Notes: generated from the letters alone by a model not told the origin. DNA of 64,000 nucleotides from Streptomyces termitum (GCF_014650175.1 NZ_BMUL01000003.1:1-64000); one strand, 5' to 3'. Positions 16,016 through 24,752 are shown, counted from the first letter of the stretch. Numbers and translations are program-made.

Positions 16016-17227
16016 TCAGTGCTGGCCGTAGCCGTCCAGGAAGCGCCCGATCCGCGTCACCGCGTCGGTCAGGTCCGCCACCGACGGCAGCGTCACGATC
16101 CGGAAGTGGTCCGGCTCGTGCCAGTTGAAGCCCGTCCCGTGCACCACCATGATCTTCTCGGCCCGCAGCAGGTCCAGGACCATCTGCCGGTCGTCCTTCA
16201 CCTTGTAGACGTTCGGATCCAGGCGCGGGAACAGGTACAGCGCGCCCTTCGGCTTCACGCAGGTCACACCCGGGATCGAGGTGAGCAGCTCGTACGCCGT
16301 GTCCCGCTGCTCCAGGAGCCGCCCGCCCGGCAGCACCAGCTCCTCGATCGACTGCCGGCCCTGGAGCGCGGCGGCCACCGCGTGCTGCGCCGGCATGTTG
16401 GCGCACAGCCGCATGTTCGCCAGGATCGTCAGCCCCTCGATGTACGAGGACGCGTGGTGCTTCGGGCCGCAGACCGCCAGCCAGCCGGAGCGGAAGCCCG
16501 CCACCCGGTAGTTCTTGCTCATCCCGTTGAAGGTGAGGCAGAGCAGGTCCGGGGCGATCGCGGCGGTCGGCGTGTGCGTCGCGCCGTCGTAGAGGATCTT
16601 GTCGTAGATCTCGTCCGAGCAGACCACCAGGTCGTGCCGGCGGGCGATCTCGGTGAGCCCCCGCAGCATCTCGTCGTCGTAGACCGCGCCCGTCGGGTTG
16701 TTCGGGTTGATGATCACGATCGCCTTGGTGCGGTCGGTGATCCTGCGCTCGATGTCGGCCAGGTCCGGCATCCAGTCCGCCTGCTCGTCGCAGCGGTAGT
16801 GCACCGCCGTACCGCCCGCGAGGGAGACGGCGGCCGTCCACAGCGGGTAGTCAGGGGCCGGGACGAGGACCTCGTCGCCGTCGTCGAGGAGCGCCTGCAT
16901 CGCCATCTGGATGAGCTCCGAGACGCCGTTGCCCAGATAGATGTCCTCGACGGAGAGGTGGACGCCCTTGGTCTCGTAGTGGCTCATCACCGCGCGCCGG
17001 GCCGACAGCAGCCCCTTCGCGTCGCCGTAGCCGTGCGCCTCGGAGAGGTTCCGGAGGACGTCCTCCAGGATCGCGGGCGGGCACTCGAAGCCGAAGGCGG
17101 CCGGATTGCCGGTGTTGAGCTTGAGGATGCGATGACCCGCGGCTTCGAGCCGCATCGCCTCTTCGAGCACCGGGCCCCGGATTTCGTAACAGACGTTGGC
17201 GAGCTTCGTGGACTGGATCACCTGCAT
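16016..17227 (-). CDS. Class I/II pyridoxal-phosphate aminotransferase, alanine (AlaA-like) type
   Basis: This 403-residue fold-type I aminotransferase has its PLP lysine at about residue 238 in GMSKNYRVAGFRSGW. Other family landmarks are NTGNPAAFGFECP, GLLSARRAV, PAPDYPLWTAAVSLAGG and INPNNPTGAVYDDE. Length and motifs match E. coli AlaA (glutamate-pyruvate aminotransferase), so transamination between alanine and 2-oxoglutarate is the most likely activity, though related substrates are possible. TAAGCT lies 6 nt before ATG 17227, suggesting a leaderless mRNA. It stands alone. Confidence 0.88.
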   Translation of the reverse strand: MQVIQSTKLANVCYEIRGPVLEEAMRLEAAGHRILKLNTGNPAAFGFECPPAILEDVLRNLSEAHGYGDAKGLLSARRAVMSHYETKGVHLSVEDIYLGNGVSELIQMAMQALLDDGDEVLVPAPDYPLWTAAVSLAGGTAVHYRCDEQADWMPDLADIERRITDRTKAIVIINPNNPTGAVYDDEMLRGLTEIARRHDLVVCSDEIYDKILYDGATHTPTAAIAPDLLCLTFNGMSKNYRVAGFRSGWLAVCGPKHHASSYIEGLTILANMRLCANMPAQHAVAAALQGRQSIEELVLPGGRLLEQRDTAYELLTSIPGVTCVKPKGALYLFPRLDPNVYKVKDDRQMVLDLLRAEKIMVVHGTGFNWHEPDHFRIVTLPSVADLTDAVTRIGRFLDGYGQH

Positions 17228-17233
17228 GACGCG

Positions 17234-17239
17234 AGCTTA
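17234..17239 (-). promoter_or_regulatory. -10 box TAAGCT, leaderless aminotransferase start
   Basis: The minus-strand hexamer TAAGCT ends exactly 6 nt before ATG 17227, the spacing expected when transcription begins at the A of the start codon. Confidence 0.55.
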
Positions 17240-17397
17240 CGACCGGGGGCGGCGCGACGCCTCGTGTTCTCGGACACGTCACGGGACGCGCCGCCCGCGG
17301 GCGGGGCCCGCGCCTCCCCGCCGCGCGGAACATCACCCCGCGCCCCGGCCGGGACGGCGGAGCACCCCGCCGATCCGGCGCCCCCCGCCGCCCGGGG

Positions 17398-17403
17398 TAG
17401 GTT
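17398..17403 (+). promoter_or_regulatory. -10 box TAGGTT, probable leaderless mannosyltransferase start
   Basis: TAGGTT ends 8 nt before ATG 17412 with no ribosome-binding site between them. Confidence 0.45.
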
Positions 17404-17411
17404 GGCTGGTC

Positions 17412-18830
17412 ATGTGGGCTGTGAACGCGTCGGGATGCCGGTGGCTGGGGGCGGGCGGCGCGCTCGCCGTGACGGCCGGCGGGTACGCCGCCGGAGCGCT
17501 GCCGGTGCTCGGCGGCGACCCCCTGTGGACCCCGCGCGCCACCGGCCCGCAGACCGCCGGGGCGGTCCTCGCCGCCCTCGGCCTCACCCTCCTCGTCCTC
17601 GCCTGGTGGCGGTACGGCGTGCTCCTCGCACGCGGCGCCGCCGGGATCGCCGGGGGAGCCCTCGGCACCCTCGCCGCCTGGGCCGGGCCGCTGCTGCTCG
17701 CCCCGCCGCTGCACAGCGCCGACGTGTACAGCTACATCGCCCAGGGCGCGATGGTCCTGGAGGGGCACGACGTGTACGGCGCCGGGCCGTCCGTCCTCGG
17801 CCCCGGCGACCTCGGCGCCGACGCGGCGGCGAGCGTCGGCGGGAACTGGACCGACACCCCCGCCCCGTACGGCCCCGCCTTCCTCCTCCTCGCCGAGGCC
17901 GCCGTCCGGCTGACCGGCGGCTCCGTCGTCCCCGCCGTCCTGCTGCTGCGGCTGCTCGCCGTCGGCTCGGTCGCCCTGATCGTGTGGGCCGTGCGCGGCT
18001 TCGGGCGCGGCGACGGCGCCCTGTGGCTCGCCGCCCTCAACCCGCTGCTCCTCGTCCACGTCGTCGGCGGCGTCCACAACGACGGCCTGACCGCCGGGCT
18101 CATGCTCGCCGGCCTGCTCCTCGCGGTGCGCGGCCGCTGGGTGTGGGGCAGCGTCCTCGTCGGCTGCGCCGTGATGGTGAAGTCCCCGGCCGCCGTCGCT
18201 CTCCTCTTCATCGGCGTCCTCGTCGCCCGCCGGGCCGGCGGCGGGGCCCGGGGGATCGCCAAGGGCCTGGTGCTGCCCGGCGCGGTCGCCGGGGCCGTCG
18301 CGGCGGGCGCGAGCCTGCTCGCCGGGACCGGCTTCGGCTGGCTCGGCACCCAGTCCGTCGCGGGCGCCATCCACACCCCGCTCTCCCTCACCAGCGACCT
18401 CGGCCTCGCGCTCGGCACGCTCCTCGCCGACGACCCCGGCCCGGTCAAGGCCGTGGTGCAGCGGCTGGGCCTGCTCGCCGCCGCCGCGCTGATCGCGGCC
18501 CTGGCGTGGCGCGCGTACCGGGGCCGGATCGACCCCGTCCTCGGCCTCGGCCTCTCCCTGCTGGCGCTGGTCGCGCTCTCCCCGATGGTCCAGCCCTGGT
18601 ACCCGCTGTGGGGCACGGTCGCCGTCGCGGCCGTCGCCTGGCACAGCCGGGCCGGGCAGGTCCTCGCCGTCCTCTCGGCCGCCCTCGTCTACGAGACCCA
18701 GCCCTCCGGCCACACCCCCTGGTACGGCTTCGCCGCCGCCGGCCTGGTGCTCGCCCTCGGCGCGGTGTGGCTGCGCCGGGAGCGGTGGCCGTCGGCACGC
18801 GCCCCGCTCCCGGAGAAGGCACCGGCCTAG
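17412..18830 (+). CDS. Polyprenol-phosphomannose-dependent mannosyltransferase, MptB-like (GT-C)
   Basis: This 472-residue polytopic membrane protein has about 11-13 hydrophobic segments. It carries the GT-C hallmark loop after the first helices, PPLHSADVYSYIAQGAMVLE, in which the acidic residue of HSADVYSY is the expected catalytic base, and TPAPYGPAFLLLAEA further on. These fit the MptB family, which adds alpha-1,6-mannose from polyprenyl-phosphomannose to wall or lipid-linked mannans. In Streptomyces the acceptor is not established. The frame is open further upstream, but ATG 17412 fits the TAGGTT -10 box and a first membrane helix starting at residue 10. Confidence 0.82.
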   Translation: MWAVNASGCRWLGAGGALAVTAGGYAAGALPVLGGDPLWTPRATGPQTAGAVLAALGLTLLVLAWWRYGVLLARGAAGIAGGALGTLAAWAGPLLLAPPLHSADVYSYIAQGAMVLEGHDVYGAGPSVLGPGDLGADAAASVGGNWTDTPAPYGPAFLLLAEAAVRLTGGSVVPAVLLLRLLAVGSVALIVWAVRGFGRGDGALWLAALNPLLLVHVVGGVHNDGLTAGLMLAGLLLAVRGRWVWGSVLVGCAVMVKSPAAVALLFIGVLVARRAGGGARGIAKGLVLPGAVAGAVAAGASLLAGTGFGWLGTQSVAGAIHTPLSLTSDLGLALGTLLADDPGPVKAVVQRLGLLAAAALIAALAWRAYRGRIDPVLGLGLSLLALVALSPMVQPWYPLWGTVAVAAVAWHSRAGQVLAVLSAALVYETQPSGHTPWYGFAAAGLVLALGAVWLRRERWPSARAPLPEKAPA

Positions 18831-18874
18831 AACGGCGCCCGCCGGGAGCGGCGTCCGCCGGGAGCCGCGGCCGC

Positions 18875-20482
18875 CTAGAGCGGCGTCCGGCGGACCGCGC
18901 GGCCCGCCAGGACGTCGGTGCGGCGGCCGTCCTCGATCGTGAAGCGGCCGTTCACCAGCACGTACGGAATCCCCGTCGGCGGGGTGCGCGGGGCCTCGTA
19001 GGTGGCGCCCGCCGCGACCGTCGCCGGATCGAAGAGGACCAGGTCCGCCACGTACCCCTCCCGCACCAGGCCCCGGTCGGGCAGCTGCAGCCGGGCCGCC
19101 GGGCGCGAGGTCAGGTGCGCCACGCACTCCTCCAGGGAGAGGACGCCCTCCTCGCGCACGTACCGCCCCAGGTACTCGGGAAAGGTGCCGTACGCCCGCG
19201 GATGCGGCTTCGCACCCTGGAGGATGCCGTCCGAACCGCCCGTGTGCACCCGGTGCCGCATGATCGCCCGCACGTTCTCCTCGTGCCCCACGTGCTGGAG
19301 GATCGTCGTCCCCAGCCGGTCCGCCAGCAGCAGCGCCCGCGCCTCCTCCCACGACGCCGGACGGCGGCCCACCCGGTCGGCCAGCGCCGGGTCCGACACC
19401 CCCGACACCTCGATCGTCGACCAGTCCACCGGCACCCCGTGGCAGCCGTCCGAACCGGTCACCTCCAGATCGTGCCCGATCCGCTCCGCCACCGCCCCGT
19501 CCGCCAGCCGGGCGAGCACCGCCTCCGGACCGCCCTCCTGCGCCCACGACGGCAGCAGCGCGAGGAGCGTGGTGCAGCCGGGGGTGTACGGGTACGTGTC
19601 GAGGCTGATGTCCGCCCCCGCCTCCAGCGCCCGGTCGAGCAGCGCCAGCAGCTCCGGCGCCCGGCCCTCGTTCTCCGCGAAGTTCATCGTCGCGTGCGCC
19701 AGGTGCAGCGGGCAGCCCGCCTCCCGGGTCAGCGCGATCATCTCCTCGTACGCGCGCAGCGCCCCCGCCCCGTAACTGCGGTGGTGCGGGCAGTAGTAGC
19801 CGCCGTAGGACGCCACCACCCGGCACAGCTCGGTCAGTTCGGCGTCGGGGGCGTACATGCCGGGGGTGTAGGTGAGGCCGGAGGAGAGGCCCACGGCGCC
19901 CTGCTCCAGGCCCTCGGCGACCAGCCGCCGCATCCGGTCCAGCTCGGCCGGGGTCGCCGGCCGGTCCTCCCAGCCCATCGCGTACATCCGGACGGTGCCC
20001 TGCGGCACCAGATAGGCGGCGTTCACCGCGATGCCCGCGCCGCCGTGCGCCGTGTCCAGCCGGTCGAGGTACCCGCCGACCGTCCGCCAGTCCAGGTCCA
20101 CCGCGTCGTCACCGGGCCCGCCGCCGTTCCACCCGGCGATCGTCCGCCGCACCTCCCCGAGGGTGCGGTCGTCGACGGGGGCGTACGACAGCCCGTCCTG
20201 GCCCAGCACTTCGAGGGTCACGCCCTGCGCGGCCTTCGCCGAGTGGTCCGGGTCGCGCAGCAGCGCCAGATCGCTGTGGGCGTGCATGTCGATGAAGCCG
20301 GGGGCCAGGACCAGGCCCTCCGCGTCGACGGTCCGGGTGGCCGTCGGCCGCTGGCAGCCGGCCGCCGCGGCCTCCTGCACGATCGCCGTGATCCGGCCCC
20401 GGTCCACGACCACGTCGGCCCGGTAGGACGGGCCGCCCGAACCGTCGACCACCTCGGCGTCCTGGAAGACGACATCCAGCAT
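18875..20482 (-). CDS. N-acyl-D-amino-acid deacylase family amidohydrolase
   Basis: This 535-residue amidohydrolase-superfamily enzyme should release D-amino acids from N-acyl-D-amino acids. The N-terminal metal motif FIDMHAHSDLALL (His67, His69) and later elements GLSSGLTYTPGMYA, YCPHHRSYG, HATMNFAENEGRAPELL and HTGGSDGILQG are all in place. The family loop normally reads GNCG with a metal-binding Cys; here it is VLGQDGLSYAP, with Asp at that position. The start ATG 20482 is 16 bp from the end of the PLP enzyme gene upstream, so both form an operon. It is the final step-supplier of the D-amino-acid block. Confidence 0.85.
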   Translation of the reverse strand: MLDVVFQDAEVVDGSGGPSYRADVVVDRGRITAIVQEAAAAGCQRPTATRTVDAEGLVLAPGFIDMHAHSDLALLRDPDHSAKAAQGVTLEVLGQDGLSYAPVDDRTLGEVRRTIAGWNGGGPGDDAVDLDWRTVGGYLDRLDTAHGGAGIAVNAAYLVPQGTVRMYAMGWEDRPATPAELDRMRRLVAEGLEQGAVGLSSGLTYTPGMYAPDAELTELCRVVASYGGYYCPHHRSYGAGALRAYEEMIALTREAGCPLHLAHATMNFAENEGRAPELLALLDRALEAGADISLDTYPYTPGCTTLLALLPSWAQEGGPEAVLARLADGAVAERIGHDLEVTGSDGCHGVPVDWSTIEVSGVSDPALADRVGRRPASWEEARALLLADRLGTTILQHVGHEENVRAIMRHRVHTGGSDGILQGAKPHPRAYGTFPEYLGRYVREEGVLSLEECVAHLTSRPAARLQLPDRGLVREGYVADLVLFDPATVAAGATYEAPRTPPTGIPYVLVNGRFTIEDGRRTDVLAGRAVRRTPL

Positions 20483-20498
20483 GACGGCCTCCCCGGGC

Positions 20499-21767
20499 CT
20501 AGAAGAAGGTGCGGACGTAGTCGACGACCGTACCGTCCGCCGTCACCAGCGGGATCAGCTGCCACTTGTCGAAGACCGTGCACGGATGCGACAGGCCCAT
20601 CCCCACCCAGTCCCCGACCTCCAGCTCCGCGCCCTCCCCGGTGCGCAGCCAGGCGTGCTGGTCGGACAGGGCGGTCACGGTGATCCCGTCGGCCGCCCGG
20701 ACCTCGCCGGTCCGGGCGTCGCGCACCGCCTGCGCCTCCGGCAGGTGGAGGTCGTACGCCGCGTCCCGCTTGCCCGCGTTGGTGAACGCCTGCCCGGCGG
20801 ACGGCCGGGACACCACCTGCGACCAGAGCCGGAAGGCCGGCTGGAGGGCGCCCTCCCCGGGGACCCGGTTGAAGGGCGTCCGCTCCCGGTACTGCCCGTC
20901 GTCGTGCGAGACGTACGCCCCCGAGCGCAGCAGCCTCAGCGTCGGCCGGGACAGCTCCGGCAGCTCCGCGAAGACGTCGGCCACCGCGTCGAACCAGGCG
21001 CTGCCGCCCGCGCTCACCACGATCTCCTCCACGGACGCGCCGAAGCGGCCGTCCCGGTCGAAGGCGGCGGCCAGCGCGGTCAGCCGGCGCAGCCAGGCCC
21101 GGACCGACTCCCCGTCCGCGCCCGGCACCTCCGCCTCGTACCCGGCGACGCCGACCAGCCGGAGCGTCCCGGTCGCGGCCACCGCGTCGGCGACCGCCGC
21201 GCACTCCGCCTCCGTACGCGCCCCGGTCCTGGCGCCCTCGCCCGCGCCCAGCTCCACCACCACGTCCAGCGGGCGCCGCGCCCCGGCCGCCCGCAGCGCC
21301 CCGTCCATCAGCTCGACCCCGCGCACCGAGTCGACGTAGCAGACCAGCCGGAAGTCCGGGTCGTCGTCCAGCTCGGCGGCGAGCCAGCGCAGCGCCGCCG
21401 GGTCCACCAGCTCGTTGGCCAGGAAGATCCGGTCGACGCCGTGCGCGCGGTAGACGCGGACCTGGTGCGGGACGGCCGCGGTGATGCCCCACGCGCCGTG
21501 CTCGATCTGGCGGCGGAAGAGGACCGGCGCCATCGAGGTCTTGCCGTGCGGGGCGAAGGCCAGGCCGTGCCGCTCGGCGTACTCCTCCAGGGTGCGGAGG
21601 TTGTGCTCGACGGACTCGGCGGAGAGCGCGAGGACCGGCGTGGTGAAGCCGCCGGTGAACAGGGAGCGGCGCTGGGCGGCCAGCTCGCCGACGGTCAGCC
21701 CCTCCGCGTCCGGCGGCAGCCCCTTGAAACGGTGGTCGACGCGCTCGTTCGCCAGCTCGTCCGGCAT
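20499..21767 (-). CDS. PLP-dependent amino acid deaminase / D-threonine aldolase-like enzyme
   Basis: This 422-residue protein has the alanine-racemase-type N-terminal barrel with the PLP lysine in FAPHGKTSMAPVLFRRQ, followed by ITAAVPHQVRVYRAHGVDRIFLANE and a D-serine-dehydratase-like C-terminal domain (LSDQHAWLRTGEG, GMGLSHPCTVFDKW). The last motif supplies the His and Cys metal ligands of D-threonine aldolase and D-serine dehydratase families. I expect deamination or cleavage of D-amino acids. ATG 21767 has AGGAGG upstream and was preferred over an upstream start. It is divergent from the kinase gene; 124 bp separate the starts. Confidence 0.82.
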   Translation of the reverse strand: MPDELANERVDHRFKGLPPDAEGLTVGELAAQRRSLFTGGFTTPVLALSAESVEHNLRTLEEYAERHGLAFAPHGKTSMAPVLFRRQIEHGAWGITAAVPHQVRVYRAHGVDRIFLANELVDPAALRWLAAELDDDPDFRLVCYVDSVRGVELMDGALRAAGARRPLDVVVELGAGEGARTGARTEAECAAVADAVAATGTLRLVGVAGYEAEVPGADGESVRAWLRRLTALAAAFDRDGRFGASVEEIVVSAGGSAWFDAVADVFAELPELSRPTLRLLRSGAYVSHDDGQYRERTPFNRVPGEGALQPAFRLWSQVVSRPSAGQAFTNAGKRDAAYDLHLPEAQAVRDARTGEVRAADGITVTALSDQHAWLRTGEGAELEVGDWVGMGLSHPCTVFDKWQLIPLVTADGTVVDYVRTFF

Positions 21768-21891
21768 ACGTCCTCCTCGACGCTCGTTGCGTATCATGCA
21801 ACGTCCATTGCGTATATCGCTCACCGGTGTCTAACATCCGGGGCGAGGCCGGGTCAACGCACCGGCACCCCAGGACCCGCAGGAGCGTGAC

Positions 21892-23025
21892 GTGACCGTG
21901 GCCGGACCACCCCCCGAGGTCGTCTGCGTGGGCGAGTCCATGGTGACCTTCCTGCCCTCCCGGCCGGGCCGCCTCGCCGACGTCCCCTCCTTCACCCGCG
22001 CGATCGGCGGAGCCGAGTCGAACGTCGCCTGCGCCCTCGCCGCCGCCGGCCACCGCGCCCGCTGGACCGGCCGGGTCGGCGCCGACGGCTTCGGCGACCA
22101 CCTCACCGCCGCCCTCGCCGCCCACGGCGTCGACGTCACCACCGTCCAGCGCGACCCCCGGCGGCCCACCGGCGTCTACTTCCGCACCGACGCCGACCGC
22201 GCCACCGACGCCCACGAGGTCGCCTACTACCGGGCCGGCTCCGCCGCCTCCGCCATGTCCCCGGCCACCGTCCCCCACGAGAGCCTCGACGGCGCCCGGA
22301 TCCTCCACCTCACCGGCATCACCGCCGCCCTCTCCGCCGACTGCCGGGCCCTGCTCCACGACCTCACCGCCCCCCGCCCCGGCCGCCCCCTCGTCTCCTT
22401 CGACGTCAACCACCGGCCCGCCCTCTGGCGCGACGGCGACGCGGCCGGCGTCCTCCTCGACCTCGCCAACCGCGCCGACCTCGTCTTCGTCGGCGCCGAC
22501 GAGGCGGAGACCCTGTGGGGCGCCCCCGACGCCCGCGCCGTCGCCGCCCTCGTCGACCGCCCCGCCGTCCTCGTCGTCAAACACGGCCCGGCCGGCGCCA
22601 CGGCCTTCGACCGCACGGAGCGGGCCGGGGGAGCGGGCGGCACCGGGGGTACGAGAGACACCGGAGGCACCGGAGAAGCCAGAGGCACCGACGGCACCGG
22701 AGACACCGACGGCATCGACGGCAGCGTCCATCAGGAGCGTCCGCCCCGGGTCGACGTCGTCTCCACCATCGGCGCCGGCGACGCCTTCGCCGCCGGCTTC
22801 CTCTCCGCCACCCTCCGCGGCCTCGGCCTGCCCGCCCGGCTCCGCCACGGCCACCTGATGGCCGCCGCCGCCCTCACCACCCCCGGCGACCTCGCCACGC
22901 CCCCCTCCCGGGCCCGCGCGGACCGCCTGGCCGCGCTCGACGCCGACGCCTGGGGGAGACTGCGTCTCGGCCCCGGCTGGACGTCGGCCGACACGGAGGC
23001 CGACGAGGAGGTACGTACGAGATGA
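21892..23025 (+). CDS. PfkB family carbohydrate kinase (2-keto-3-deoxygluconate kinase-like)
   Basis: This 377-residue ribokinase-fold enzyme has the N-terminal VCVGESMVTFLPSR, the glycine-rich IGGAESNVACALAAAGH, and the C-terminal catalytic STIGAGDAFAAGFLSA with its catalytic Asp. The best match is KDG kinase, but sugar specificity cannot be read. Unusual is an insertion at about residues 244-279 made of short Gly/Thr/Asp repeats (GGTGGTRDTGGTGEARGTDG), encoded by hexanucleotide-like DNA repeats at 22621-22728, in a surface loop just before the anion-hole motif. The GTG start has AGGAG six bases upstream. The stop overlaps the IclR start (ATGA). Confidence 0.85.
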   Translation: MTVAGPPPEVVCVGESMVTFLPSRPGRLADVPSFTRAIGGAESNVACALAAAGHRARWTGRVGADGFGDHLTAALAAHGVDVTTVQRDPRRPTGVYFRTDADRATDAHEVAYYRAGSAASAMSPATVPHESLDGARILHLTGITAALSADCRALLHDLTAPRPGRPLVSFDVNHRPALWRDGDAAGVLLDLANRADLVFVGADEAETLWGAPDARAVAALVDRPAVLVVKHGPAGATAFDRTERAGGAGGTGGTRDTGGTGEARGTDGTGDTDGIDGSVHQERPPRVDVVSTIGAGDAFAAGFLSATLRGLGLPARLRHGHLMAAAALTTPGDLATPPSRARADRLAALDADAWGRLRLGPGWTSADTEADEEVRTR

Positions 23026-23798
23026 GCCAGACCGTCGACCGGGCGCTCAGCATCCTGCCGCTGCTCGCGCAGGGCCCCGCCGACCTGGGGCAGGTCGCCG
23101 ACCGCCTCGGCGTGCACAAGTCCACCGCCCTGCGGCTGCTGCGCACCCTCCACGAGCACGGCCTCGTCTACCGGCAGCAGGACCAGCGCTACCGGCTCGG
23201 CGCCCGCCTCTTCGCCCTCGCGCAGGAGGCCGTCGAGAACCTCGACGTCCGCGAGATCGCCCACCCGCACCTCGCCGCCCTCAACGAACGCACCGGCCAC
23301 ACCGTCCACCTCGCCGTCCACGAGGACGGCGAGGTCGTCTACATCGACAAGGTCGAGAGCCGCTACCCGGTCCGCATGTACTCGCGGATCGGCAAACCGG
23401 TCGCCATCACCGTCGCCGCCGTCGCCAAACTGCTCCTCGCCGACCTGCCCGAGGCCGAACGGCGCACCCTCGCCGGCCGGCTCGACTACCCCCGCTACAC
23501 GCCCCGCTCCACCCCCGACGCCGCCGCCTTCCTCCACGAACTGGCGACCGTCCGCGACCAGGGCTGGGCCACCGACCTCGGCGGCCACGAGGAATCCATC
23601 AACTGCGTCGCCGCCCCGATCCACGGCGCCGACGGCCGGGTCGTCGCCGCCATGTCGGTCTCCGCGCCCAACGTGGTCGTCACCGCCGAGGAACTCCTCG
23701 CCCTGCTGCCCCTGGTGCGCCGCACGGCGGAGGCGATCAGCCACGACTACTCCGGAACCACCCCACAGAAAGAAGCAGAGGCAACCGCCGATGAGTGA
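23022..23798 (+). CDS. IclR family transcriptional regulator
   Basis: This 258-residue regulator has an N-terminal winged helix (VDRALSILPLLAQGPADLGQ, then VADRLGVHKSTALRLLRTL) and a C-terminal IclR effector domain (GHTVHLAVHEDGEVVYIDKV, INCVAAPIHGADGRVVAAMSVS). Starting at ATG 23022 it overlaps the kinase stop by 4 bp, and its own end overlaps the RidA gene by 8 bp. It most likely controls the D-amino-acid block, whose promoters lie in the divergent region 21768-21891. IclR proteins bind palindromes near the -35; I could not identify the operator. Confidence 0.92.
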   Translation: MSQTVDRALSILPLLAQGPADLGQVADRLGVHKSTALRLLRTLHEHGLVYRQQDQRYRLGARLFALAQEAVENLDVREIAHPHLAALNERTGHTVHLAVHEDGEVVYIDKVESRYPVRMYSRIGKPVAITVAAVAKLLLADLPEAERRTLAGRLDYPRYTPRSTPDAAAFLHELATVRDQGWATDLGGHEESINCVAAPIHGADGRVVAAMSVSAPNVVVTAEELLALLPLVRRTAEAISHDYSGTTPQKEAEATADE

Positions 23799-24204
23799 GA
23801 AGACCGCCCTCACCCCCGCCACCCACACCACCCCGCCCGCGAAGTTCTCGCACGGCGTCCGCAAGGGGAACATCCTCCAGGTCGCCGGCCAGGTCGGCTT
23901 CCTGCCCGCCGTCGAGGGACAGCCCCCGACCCCGGCCGGCCCGACCCTGCGCGAGCAGACCCTCCAGACCTTCGCCAACGTCAAGGCGATCCTGGAGGAG
24001 GGCGGCGCGACCTGGGACGACGTGATGATGATGCGCGTCTACCTCACCGACACCGACCACTTCGCCGAGATGAACGCCCTCTACAACCAGTACTTCGAGG
24101 AGCAGGACCTCAAGGCCCCGCCCGCCGCCCGCACCACCGTCTACGTCGGCCTCCCCAAGGGCCTCCTCATCGAGATCGACGCCCTGGCGGTCCTCGACCG
24201 GTGA
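23791..24204 (+). CDS. ridA: RidA family protein (enamine/imine deaminase)
   Basis: This 137-residue trimeric-type protein carries the RidA core: VAGQVGFLPAV, QTLQTFANVKAILEEGGATWDDV and AARTTVYVGLPKGLLIEIDAL, in which the conserved Arg of ARTTVYV binds the carboxylate of the substrate. RidA hydrolyses the reactive enamine and imine intermediates released by PLP-dependent dehydratases. Its place at the end of an operon facing a PLP-dependent deaminase fits that job exactly. Start ATG 23791 lies inside the end of the IclR gene. Confidence 0.92.
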   Translation: MSEKTALTPATHTTPPAKFSHGVRKGNILQVAGQVGFLPAVEGQPPTPAGPTLREQTLQTFANVKAILEEGGATWDDVMMMRVYLTDTDHFAEMNALYNQYFEEQDLKAPPAARTTVYVGLPKGLLIEIDALAVLDR

Positions 24205-24235
24205 CCCCTCGGGGCGCGCTCACAGGCGCGTCGGC

Positions 24236-24241
24236 CATACT
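24236..24241 (+). promoter_or_regulatory. -10-like CATACT, possible leaderless start
   Basis: CATACT ends 6 nt before GTG 24248 and no ribosome-binding site lies between. It is weaker than the other -10 boxes reported here. Confidence 0.35.
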
Positions 24242-24247
24242 GCCGCC

Positions 24248-24745
24248 GTGGAGCAGAGCACAGGACCCAGCATCCAGCCCCTGCACGGCGCTTCGGCGGA
24301 CCCGGGGTTCATACCCGGCATCACGGCGTCGCCCGTCCCCGAGGGCGTGACCGAGCACCCGGACGACGCCGGCGGCGAGACCGCCGGCGCGCCCGCGGAC
24401 GAGCGTGCCGACGCGGCCGGTGACGCGAGCGGCGCCGAGGACGCGGCGGACGGCGACGGGCCCGTCTTCGAGGCCGCCGACCGGCGGGGGCGCATCACCG
24501 CCGACGCCGAGGGCGTCCGGCTGCGCTACGACGAGGAGGAGTGCGAGTTCCGCTGGGACGAGATCGGCGCGGTCGAGTCCGCGGCGAAGCGGTTCGGCAA
24601 GCGCCTCTCCGTCATCGTGCACACCCCCGACCGGCGCTGGTACCCGATCGAGCTCGACGCCCCGGACCGCGCCGGGCTCGCCGCCTGGGAGGCGGAGCTC
24701 GACGCGGTCCTGGACGCCTACTTCGACGAGACCGCCGAGGCCTGA
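24248..24745 (+). CDS. Small acidic protein of unknown function
   Basis: This 165-residue protein has an acidic, Ala/Gly/Asp-rich disordered first half and a folded second half (about residues 78-160) of mixed beta and helix: GRITADAEGVRLRYDEEECE, FRWDEIGAVESAAKRFGKRL, VIVHTPDRRWYPIELDAPDR. The layout of the folded half, short strands followed by a C-terminal helix, resembles small PH-like domains, but I do not recognise a named family. No signal peptide or membrane segment. Its stop is 7 bp from the end of the convergent carboxypeptidase gene, with no hairpin between. Confidence 0.65.
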   Translation: MEQSTGPSIQPLHGASADPGFIPGITASPVPEGVTEHPDDAGGETAGAPADERADAAGDASGAEDAADGDGPVFEAADRRGRITADAEGVRLRYDEEECEFRWDEIGAVESAAKRFGKRLSVIVHTPDRRWYPIELDAPDRAGLAAWEAELDAVLDAYFDETAEA

Positions 24746-24752
24746 CCGGGCC

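Noticed and set aside
19766..19790. A TAA triplet inside the minus-strand D-aminoacylase gene, suggesting a TTA codon
   Set aside because: In frame it reads AGT TAC, so no TTA codon is present.
15263..20683. A 1806-residue plus-strand open frame
   Set aside because: It crosses five convincing genes in other frames or strands and is Arg/Pro/His-rich as shadows of GC-rich DNA are.
20218..22854. An 878-residue minus-strand open frame with a His/Arg/Gly-rich translation
   Set aside because: It overlaps the PLP-enzyme, kinase and D-aminoacylase genes in a different phase and shows no domain.
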